NCBI RefSeq assembly: GCF_047663525.1
Contig: NC_092591.1
Coordinates: 34,257,001 to 34,321,000, forward strand
From: Anas platyrhynchos
Taxonomy: Eukaryota > Chordata > Aves > Anseriformes > Anatidae
Direction: 5' to 3'
Length of the DNA stretch: 64,000 nt
The first letter of the stretch is position 1. The number at the start of each line of letters is the position of its first letter. Under the pieces are notes generated by a model that was not told where the DNA came from, did not search any database, and was given only the letters and a program-made list of their open reading frames with translations. The position numbers were made by a program, and so were the translations under genes. Positions 50,398-61,900 of this stretch are shown here, in pieces.

Positions 50398-50606
50398 TCA
50401 TTTTTTGTGTTGCTGTTTCTGCTCTATTGCTGAACTCAAAGCCTGAAGAATCAGATGTTTGTTGTTCTGAATGTTGTAGCTGGTCAGTTTCACCAGCTTG
50501 TCAAACTGATCCTCTGTGTAGGTAAAGCTGTTTATGCAGTATGGGGAAAAAAGGCTGGAAACATCCACATTGCCCTCTGCCATCTCAGCAGGGCTACGCT
50601 CCACAC
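50398..50606 (-). CDS. PLA2G4E: Gene 3 exon 21 (C-terminus and stop)
   Basis: 209 nt ending [57 protein letters not shown] and QQHKK. The tail is moderately basic. Acceptor TGGCAG. Confidence 0.96.
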
Positions 50607-53600
50607 CTGCCAAATCAAGAAAAGTTATTGATAGGACATAGAGATGGTCATACATCCTCCTCTCCAGGTAGGGACCAATGTTGCTCCTCTCTACCCTGAC
50701 ACCCACGTTCCTCCCCATGGGAGCCATGGCAGCTGATGACACTGAAGGGTGGGTGGGTGGTAGGAGGACCAGCTCTGTTCCACAGCTTACCTGGCTCTTT
50801 GTATTTTCTGAACGTGTCATTCACCAGTGGGAAAAACACCACTGTTGGTGCCTCTGGGGTCTCTGCATCTTCAAAAATGTAACACTCCTTTAGATTTTTC
50901 TTTTCCTCTTCACTCAGGTGGATTTTGGGAAACGGGATTCCCTGTTTTAAGAAGTACTTGGAGGCTTCTTCCAAAGGCTGCATTCAGACAGGGGAAAAGG
51001 TCAGAAATCCTGTCCCTCTTCACAATGCACAACACATCCATCAAAGGCACTAAACAAAGATCACGTAGCAGCTTTCACTGCCAATGTTTCTTCTGATCTT
51101 TGTCTCTTTCATGAGAAATTAAGTTTTGTTTATCAACAGAGCAAGATTTCAAGACTCCAACTTGCACTCCTGATTGTTGTCCTGCCTCCTCTTTCTCAAC
51201 CTTTATTTGCAAGATAAATAAGATGTTCATAGCTGTGGGGTAGGGGTGTCACAGTCACTTAGGACACAGAAACATGCCCCTTACTGGAGAAAATCCTGAA
51301 ATGAGCAGCATGGAGAGGAATTTAAGGTGGTATATTTTTAAAACATCAATTCACAGAAGTACAAAATTTAGTTAATTTGTCATGAAATATTTAAAAGCCT
51401 CTAACTGTCCTAGATGCCTTAGATAGTTATATAAAGTGATGTAGGCATCTGGGAGCAAATGTCATATTGACTGAAATATTAACTTAATCTTGGGATGGGT
51501 AAAGTCACTTCTGAAAATGGGAATTTTATTCCTGAATCTGGTTGCCATTTATGAAAACTTTAGTCTTCAGGAAGTTCTGTCCTATCTCCATCTGGTACCA
51601 GGGATTATTGTTCAGATCATTAGCTATTTTTGTCATGCTTGCTGTTTGAAATAAAGGACAATTATTATTCTCCGTGACTTAGAAAAAAAAATCAAGCTAT
51701 TGTATAAGAGAGACAAATTACTTGTAATTTGCATGTGGATATCTTTAGGAGGTATCATAATAAATTAAATGAGTTCATCAGTGGTCAATACTGGTCCCAG
51801 AGAAACACCCCATACAGAGTACATAGACAGCTGTATTGAGGTTCAAGGAGCACATAGGTATAAGAAGGTAATGCTCACTGATCACAGGCTTAATTAAAAT
51901 AAAAGATTTAGAAAACTGATACTACTTCTGTTCTTAGGGGACTGGCTGTGGTATATTAGCAATAGTGTGAGACCCAGATATCTAGAAAACTGGAGCTGTA
52001 CACCAATAATCCTTTTCTCCCAATATCAGTTTCTTCTACATAAATTATTCTGACTCCTTAGGATTTAAAAAGGGTGAAAAGGCAGTTGTCATTACTGAGG
52101 AGAATAAAGTGGTCATCGCACCGACGTCTGTGATCCAGAAGAATAATTTAAGTGTAGGACAACATCCACTTTTCTCTCTGGCCTCATGAGTGGTGGGTAG
52201 CTTATATCAATGTATCCTGCTGTGTCTGCAAGGCACAGGAACTCTGCTGTTTCTGTCAGCTGGTTGGGGAAATTCTCTAGTACAGTATCTAAAAGGAAAT
52301 ATTTCTTATGATGAGTGATTCTCCAAAGAAGTAATATATTTTCTGTTTGGCTAATAAAAGAGGAAATAATAATGAAATAAATAACTTTTCTATTACTTCT
52401 ACTCATTACTTTTTCCAAGACACTGCTGTACTCCTGAAGTTGTCTTAACTCAGAAGAGAAAGATCTATCCACAACAAAAAGACAGAGCTCCTTTATGTCT
52501 TCTGCAGCTGTCTTTTCATCCCCAACAAGCAGTAGCTGCCCTTCCCCAGAACCAAGGGACTTCTTGGAGTATCTGTTAAACATTTTAATTTTAGTAACAA
52601 CAGAGCTGTGCCACAATTACAGCTGTTTTGCAAATTCGCTTTTGAAATTTGACTACTTATCTTGAAATTTTTGTTTCCAAAGTGAAGAATTAAGCCTGTT
52701 CATCATCTGCCTTCTCTTCACTAACAAATATACCAACCATCTAACCAGAAGAAATTAATATTCAGAAATGGTTACCTTTCCATATATGAAAGCTTTTGCT
52801 CTGAAGGTATTCATTGTGCATCTGGAACCCCTTCAGAAAGTTGTAGAACTTTGAAACCATCACTCGCTCAGACAGGACCTCCCGAACAATGCCCATGATA
52901 CCACATTCAGGAGTGACTAAGTAAGTCTCCAGCTCATGGTTCCTGGCTGGTAGAGAAGGCTCGTCTCCTTCTGATAGGTAGAGGAGATAAACAAGTTATT
53001 GTTTTGATAGCATTCTTTGCAATACTTAAAATTGTAATAAACTAATTATATAACTATAGTATACTATAATACCAGCTAAAGTATAGACGATCCTTGTAAG
53101 ACTTGGTAACATAGAATCAAATAAATATCAGAATAGGAATAAAAAAAAAAACAATGTTCAGTAAAGTATATTCCATTAAAAAAATATAATAATGAGAACA
53201 GAAACAAACTTCTTAAAGCTGGAAAAAAGTGATCTATTGTTTGATAGAAGTCATAGGTGGGTTCCCTCTGTGAAAATCAATAGAGGCTAAGAATCCAGGC
53301 CAGTTTCTTTCAAAGCTAGTCCAAACTGGCTTTGAAAAAAAAAATGCTGTCAGAAGATTTAGACACCTGGAAAAGAGCAGAAAAAAAGGATTGTGCTAAA
53401 TGACACCTTATCAGATTGGGAATGAAGGCCAATGACTTTCTATCATCTGTGGCATTTACTGGGGGAAGGGTTCTGCAACACTTCCCTGGAGAAAGTGATG
53501 AAAAGTATGTGAACCAGACTCATCAATCATATTTGAACACAGGGAATACAGACAACACCTCTAAATAGGACACAGAGTTCCACATAACTGATATGTCTTT

Positions 53601-56600
53601 AACAACAAGAACAGACAAAAAAGGTGTGATCTGACAAGGCAGACAGAGAACACAGCACTGAGTTTGTTTCAACATGCAGGTTTCCTGAAAGGCCCCTGGC
53701 AAAGATTATCTGCTTAAAACTTTGGTAGTTTTATATTTGGTAGCAAATCAACACTTACAGATTCAGTGCAAGCGTGACCAATGTAAATAACATTGCTATG
53801 GATTAATGCAGACATTAGAGAGTAAATTCAAGTAGATAGTGGTCCCCAGGGGACAAAAAACCAAAACAAAATAAAACAAACAAACAAACAAACAAACAAA
53901 AAAACACCTTTAAGCTTTACAAAGCTTTCATTAAGAGATTTCCTATATGTATCTGGATGTTATATTCATTTATATATTTGTAAAGCAACAGATAAAGTAG
54001 AAAAATAAGTATAACCAACCAACATCAACAGCCCTGTGTTGGGTGCACCTCAGTGAGCACCTTTCTGAAGGATCTGATGAATGCCAGGCATCCAAGAGGT
54101 TGTATGAAAATACATTGCTCCACAGGCCTGTGCAGTGATAGAGAAAAGGGGAACTCATTAGAAATACTTAAATGGAAAATATCCCTTTGCTTTTTCCACA
54201 GGCTTTAAAACATAACTTCAGCTCTTGCAAGGAGTTTCAAAATGCCACAAGGTTTCTGAACTCTAACCAAAAATGATATTAAGTTCTTTTATAGCAACTC
54301 ACAGTTTGCCCTCCAGAGGAACCTACATGGTTTTAAACATTGTTCCAGGCCTTCAGCCACCATAATTCATTGTCACATACAGTTATTGCCAATGTTTTGC
54401 AAGCCACCTTTTTCTAGCCTGCATATTCCTGTCCTATAAGCATCTCTCAGAAAGTAAAACCATGCCATTTCACATAAAGTAAGAGTCTGGTCTATAAAAT
54501 ATGTCATATACAACTGTATACAGAATTAAAGATTTAGAGTTTGCTCCTGAACAGCCAGGATCCAAGTAGTTAGAGTACAATTTGGGATGGCCTGCAAAGC
54601 AGCCCTCTAAAACAACACACCTTCAGTGTCCATTGTACACTTTCTCTTGACACCAGTTGAGTGAGACTAATCTACCTCACATCCCTCTTCTTATTCCCAT
54701 TGTCCTTAGTCCTTTTCTCACTTTTGTCCTTGCACTTCAGACATTACCTCTCCCTGCAAATTACACCTCACTTTTATCCTTAAATTGCCATGCTTAACTA
54801 CCAGCATTGTATCCCAAGAGGGCACTTACATTGCATCACTAGGTGGCAACATAGCTCTAACTCTCTACTCTATCCTTCCTAAAGATGCACTTACAGCTTT
54901 AGGGTCACCAGCCTAATTAAGGTACTTGGAGCAAGAACCCAGAGCTCAACCCAGACTGGATGTGCAGGGTGTGCTTGCTATGTGGCCACCTTGGGTATGA
55001 TGATAACACTGTCGTTGCTAAACTGCAATAGAGGCAAGATATTCTCAGAAGGCTTCACAGTCCCACATTGCTCCATGATCTATTTCCTATCTCTGGTTGT
55101 CAGCCCAAGGTACTTAACAGAAGAACACATGAAAATGGGAAAACATAAATGGGTCTCTAACCCACTCTCCAGCATCTCATGGTTCTGGATTTGGTACTTG
55201 CCTATCTTACAAGTCTTCCTCATGCCCAGGTATTTTCTCATGTTAGTACCAATATGACTCTAGGTTCCTTTTGCATCATACACTGAGGTGCACAACTTCT
55301 CTGCACTTCAAATAAGGAATACAACACAATGATGTTGTTTAACTGGGCTTTTCAGTCATAACTAAAGCCTTTCTTACTGGTATTCTTGGTGTCCCGTTGT
55401 GTGTCATGCTTATTTACATGTAATGCACCTGTTGTTCAGAGTTAAGAGCAGAAGGACTCTTCTTAGACAACTTCACTCCCATGAACTAGCATACAAAATG
55501 GTGTGGTAGAGAATTCTAGCACTGCACAAAATAAAAACAGTAAGAATTGCATAAAACTACAAAGTTGTCCTTCATGTTTTACTGGGAGCAACTCACACAT
55601 TACTGAAATAAAGATGGCAAAACTCACCACTTTAATCACGCAAGAAAAACTTAAAAGAATATAGAATACTATTAAACTTGCAAAAATATCAATAACATTT
55701 GGGAATGCTACTCAGAATTATCACATTATATAACAACTTCAGTATAACAACATTGCTTTTGTTATAGTCTCATTTATAGACAAATTTGGTGTTAATATTC
55801 CAGTTTCAAAATATAAATGTTTTCCTTGTGGAACTCTGCTGATGACCTGTTGAACATGCCTTGAAACTTCAAGCATGAGCATTCATAAGAAACACAATAG
55901 TGAGAAGTGTTATTTGAAATTTCCTTTTAATTTTTTTTTTTAATAAAGCCTATCTCCAGTGTTCACCTAAAGAATGCATCCCAAAGGTGAGAACAAAATG
56001 TCTTACATTATATTTCAGTCCTGCATGTTGCAGAGCACTGTTGCAATATGCAGGGACTGTATAAATTAAGCACTTCTTTAAACAATCCAAAGTTTCTCAA
56101 GAGAGCACATCACCTTTCATGAAGCAGATCCGAGACTCGGGGAGCTTCTTCATCAAGCGACCCATGAAAAACTTGCTGCCAAAATCCTCTGCGCGAATGA
56201 AGGCACCATATTTTAAGAACCCGACCTCATAAGGTGTGAACTCAACCCATTCTGCAGAGACACCAAATTATTATTTAATTCAAAATCCTTCCCATACTTC
56301 CTTGAAGGAAATGCTCTGAAATGGCAGGGAAGCAACTGCAGGACAAACCCTATCAGGCGATCATAGTCTGGCCTTCCTGAGGGTAATGGTATCATTCTGA
56401 CAGTTTCAGCCACTCACTCAAGTAATTTTTCCCAAACTTGTTCATAAATAAACATAAATAAAGTTTATATCAAAAGGGGTCAGCCTAAGTTACCCCATGT
56501 GCAGAGAGAGCTAAGGCTCTGATTTGGGAGTGCTTTAGCTGTTCTAAGGAACCTCCCCCAGATTTCTCCTATCCCACAGGAGCTGGGTTCCTTTCAGAGC

Positions 56601-58926
56601 CTGGGCACAAAGTCTAAAAATGGAAGATGAAAAGGAACTGGTTATGAACGCTGTGGTTCAGTAGTTCAAGGGGCTGCAGGGCATGCAGTAACTGATAATA
56701 CAGGTACACTGAGTCCAGATAGAGCTCAGTTTTGCCATCACCTTTAAACTCTGAAAGGCTGTAGTCATCTTTGATGTTGAGGATCATGTAGATAGGTAGG
56801 GGATTCTGACCCTGATTCAATGCCTGTCGCTCATCTGAGAGTTTGTGGTTGTTTTTCTGAGAATTGACCAGAAAAAGAGAAAGAGAAAACCAAGAAACCT
56901 TGTGACAGTGTATGGGCTTGCAAGATTACAGGAAAATAAATGCCTGTTGCCAGCTACAATTTCTTATTCTCTCCATTCATTTTGAGTCCAAACAATTTCT
57001 TTAACCAAAGAACGATCTAAGCATTTACACACCCACAAAGGCTTATTTAATTACAGTTGAACTACAGGATGTTTTGTGGTACAGTGGGCTGTCATTCCTC
57101 TCAATAAGTGCATCCATTTTACATGGATTATTTAAGTTCTCACAGGGGTGAACAGAGCAAAAGAAACCAAAGGCAAGACACTAGTATTAGATGGACAGAT
57201 ACATGTATAAGGAGATACAGGTTTCTTGCTCTACTGAGTATCTCTTGGGCTCGTAATTTTATGTTGAGAGGTATGTGAGGTCAAATGCTCTTTGTCAGTC
57301 GGCATAAATCATCTGCCTGATAATGCTATCACCTGTCCCTGGAGGTTCATTTTCTGTACAACAGTATTCAGGAGCTGTTATGAAAAACACAGACATGCTA
57401 CCCCATTGCTTAATGCCTTTTCCAGCAGAAGCCCCCATAAATCAATGCTAGAGATCTGGTATCCTTCTTGCTTCCGCAGATTTAGCTCCCGATCATAATA
57501 CTTCAAGCTCTCCAGGGAAAAGCAGCTCAGCTTGCATTTGGTCATGTGTCCGCGGACTTCACCAATTGGTCCAAGGAGATCCTTGTGTGACCAGTCAGGG
57601 CTCTGATACAAATGTGACAAGGTCCTGGGGAAAAGAAGGAAGAATGTTATCACATTTTTATGCATGCTTTCACTTTCAAGACTTGGATTTAAGGACCACA
57701 TTAAACAAACTAGCTGAGGCTCATCAAAAGCACTTTTGAGGCACAGTATGTTATAATGAGAAAATATTTTTTGATTTAGAACCTGTAGAAATCTACCATG
57801 TATGATTAAATAATTTCTTTCACTTTGTTAAATCCACGTACTAAACTCTGAGTTAACTGTCAAATATTTGGCAGATGGAAATTAAGACAGAGTTGATTTT
57901 AAGATAGAGTTGATTTGGGGTAGAAATTGAAAAATCTGGTGTGATAAAAACAACTAAAATGCTTTAAAATGTTTTTCTTATGTGACAATAAAAAAGCTTG
58001 AGGCTAAAAAATGTACGCCTTCCTTTACCAAAACAAAGAGAATAAACCTCATACAGCAAGCTGTAGAGTGGATCTCCTTACCATGTTGAGCCAGATGACC
58101 CAGTGATGTATGAAATAGCATCTAAAAGATCCAGCTTCTGAAGACCCAGCAGGTTGCCTAACAAAGACGTCAGTGCCCGGGTGCCACCTCCTGTTGTCAT
58201 GACTGCTACAACTGGTACCTGTTCAAGCATAAACACAGCAGCTGGTAAGCAACAACTTAGTTCTCATGAGCGCATGTAGTCACAGCTAAATGAATCACAG
58301 CATTTCTGTTCTCCAAGAAATTCTGACATCTCACCCTTTCCCCAAACTGAGGAGAGAAAGAAGAGATGTTGGTATTTCATACAGAAATTTAAAGAAAATA
58401 ATGGACAGTTTGGTAGTTTTGACATTTTTCAGCTAAAGGGACTGGGCTTCTAAATTCTTACATGCCAGCTTACTGAAACAGCTCATAGCTTTTTTTCCAA
58501 GGCATTTCAATCTTAGGCTGTTTTCCCTTCATGTAACATTATCTCCTGAGGGGTCTATTTTGAGAACCAGAAAAGCTCATCCTCTCTTGTACGTCAAATA
58601 TAATTTCTGGATTATATTTCCCATACAGTACCTAGAGTTTATAATTGCAGTGATGAACCACAAAGCCTGATTGCATAGAAAACTAAATTATAATACAGGA
58701 AGACATTTCTCCAAGTAAAATCCACTGAGAAAACAGGGGCCAAGTGACATTTCCTATACACATTTCCAGGCAATCACATCAAGGAAATACTTAGTGATGC
58801 TTCTTTAACCTGATCCAAATTGAGCATTTCAGCTCAAAGCAAATTATTCTGATTTGGGTTTAACTATGAGGAAACATTCCCTTTTCTTGTTGGACAACCC
58901 AAAATTAGTAGCTAAAAGTAATTCCC

Positions 58927-58965
<39 letters not shown>

Positions 58966-61900
58966 ATCTTATTCTTGGACTCCCCACCCACCCTTCAACC
59001 CCCCAAACCAATATGCTAATGACAAATAATCTACTGGTATACTGTGTGATGAGTTTGTGTACAGGGACACCATGTTGATGATCTTAAAGATGTGTTCCAG
59101 CCTAAATGATTCTGTGCTTTATAGCATCCAAAGACATACTGTCATATCATGCTTAATATGCCTTTGGCACAGATGTTCTGAGCAAAAAGAAAAGCACAGG
59201 TGAAAAGAAACCCTCAGAATGAAAAATTCTTAATTTCTGTAGTGCCTGATCACAAGCCATATTCCCTCCCTGAAACACCAACCATCCCCATGCTGGCATG
59301 CACATGAACAAATGCAAACCCTAACTCACTGAGTGCTAAATTCTGAGCTATTTTGTGCCTGCTGCCTCCTCTTGTTTTCACCCTAATTTTCTCTAATAAG
59401 TGCCATAAAAGACTAAGGTCATTCTAAGAGGGAAAAAAAAAAAAAAAAAAAAAGAAAAAAAAAAGAAATCAAATCGACATTTTGAAAGACTAGAAAATTT
59501 ATTTTACTTGGATTCCCAACTGGAAAATGTAGTTTGAAATTCAGATTTGTTTCTGAAGGGGCTGTGGCTCTTATGCTCTGAGACTCACTTTTATTTTGCA
59601 CTTCAAAAGGGAGTTTATGGGATCTAGTTATCCGGACTGATGCACAATTTCTAGACACAATAATCTCAAGTAGGAGAAATGAGAGAAAAATGTTGAATAA
59701 CATTGTGCTGTTAGAGTAACAGTACAGCTGAAATGGTGACCATTGGAAAGAGCTGGTGATAAGGAACACCACCATTATTCAGTGTCATTTATCATTTCAA
59801 GTGTTGGGTATTATCCACTCAAAATCTGACAGTATAAAATGCCCTATCTGAGGCCTTGGTAATTGAAAGCTCAGCTAAAAAAAATAAAAATATCATTCTC
59901 CTGGACTAGGATTCACAGATGAAAAAGAAGTAAGGCAGGAAAAAAAAAAAAAAAAAAAATCTTGTTTATATGTGGGGCACTGAACACATCAGTGCTGGTT
60001 AAGGAACAATATACAAACAGCTACGGACAACTCATTTCTGTTACACAACACAGTCCAGCCCCATTAGTGCTCCTCATACCTCATGGTCTTGTAGGTCCCG
60101 TTCTAAATGAAGTGCTTTTTTCAGAGCAGAAGCCACCAACTTCCTCCGTTTCTGTAGGAAATTTTTCTCCTCCATACATAGATCAAACTCCAAGCGAACA
60201 TCTAAGTTTCTTGACCTCAGACAGAGTCCACAGTTAAATAGGATATAAAAAGCCTATGTACATGATCACTTCCAATTAAGGTCTCAACCTACGCTTACAA
60301 GTCAAACTTTATAATCATGCTTTAAAAAGATGGTATTGTGGCCCCACAAAAGCATACCAGAAAAGACTAAGTTACCAGGATTTGAAGTCTTACAGAAAAA
60401 AATAGAAATAGTGCTTTTTTTTCCCCCGCACTGCTTTTCAAGAAGTGTCAAACATAAATATTGCAGTCCATAAACAGATACTATAAACAGTGAAATATTT
60501 TAAATTTGTTGCCTGAAGACCTTCATTTTTATATAAACATAAGTATCTTGGACTCTTTACAAGCGAGGAAAATGAGACAAACGTTTTTCTAAACTTGTAG
60601 CTCCATGATTTTTTTTATTCAGAAAAGATCTTTTTTTCACAACCACAGAACCCAACTGACTTCTTACCAGTCAGTTGACTTCACATGTAAATTGATCATT
60701 TCATCCTGAAAACAAACAAAACAACAATGAAAAAAACACACAACGCAATATAAGTATTGGAGATGATTTTGTGCCCTCTCTTTTCAGTTAGCTTTAAAGG
60801 CCTTCACTTATTCTGAGAGCAGTGTTAGAGCCACAAAACTGTAACAATGAGAAATTCCATCCCATTTTTAGAACTTCTCCAAGTCCATTGTATTTTCATT
60901 AAAGTTATTTATACTAAAGTTTCAACCATTTTAGATACACAGAGCAGTATACAGTAAAAAAAAACAACATAAGATCTGCCAGTGTGCCCTGCCTTGCCTC
61001 ATTTTTTGCATATGCATGGACCTGCAAACGTCAACACAAAGACAGGACAAAAATGCAAGGTGTGAGTATCACATATTGTCAGAATCACAGATGTATCTTC
61101 ACACAAGCCATAAACTGAGAATTGTCTGCTTTATTGTGTGACTTTTAATTAGTAAGTGTTATTTAATCAAGTCCTTTCCTTCAAATAATCACCAAAAGAC
61201 ATCTTAAATAGTATCTTAAAGGAACTCTACCCTTCCTACATTCCTCCACACCCTAGCACAGCCATTTATTATTTTGCATAGTTTTCTAATGTTTGCAGAT
61301 AATGGAGGCTAGCAGTTAGTTATGTAAACTTCTGCTTCACGGTAGTGTAGTTAACTTACACCCATCGACCTTGGGGCCATAGCTTCTGATTTATTCTAAA
61401 GAGGTGGTATCAATCACCTTTGCTACTGCTACTTTCTCCTTGAAGGGAAATGAATCCAGAGGAATGATGAGGGATGCACTGCAATCTCTGTTCTCTTCAC
61501 ATGAGGTACCCTGAAAAATAAAATTTAATGTAGAGAAATATTTAACATATATACCACAAAAAAGTACTGTCACCAACCTATCTTTTTGAATAGGGTTAAC
61601 ATTCAGCAATTTCCAAGTTGGCATCTATTATTTAGGTGTCTTAATGGATACAGCGCTCTTCCAGAGCAGAAGATCATGGAAGATTACTTTTGTTTAAAAT
61701 ACAAATTCTTCCTGTTTGTCTTAGTGAAGTATGGAAAACCATGAGTTTACTGTGCTCACTCGACCTGAAGATCACGTACCAAGCAGAAGGGCGTTTTCTT
61801 TTCTGCCAGAGCCATGCGCAGCTCTGGCAGACTGTACTTGATATAATGGAAGATGAGGGGCTTTTTGGGTTGCTGGGCAGAGACCAGTGACAGAGTCTGT

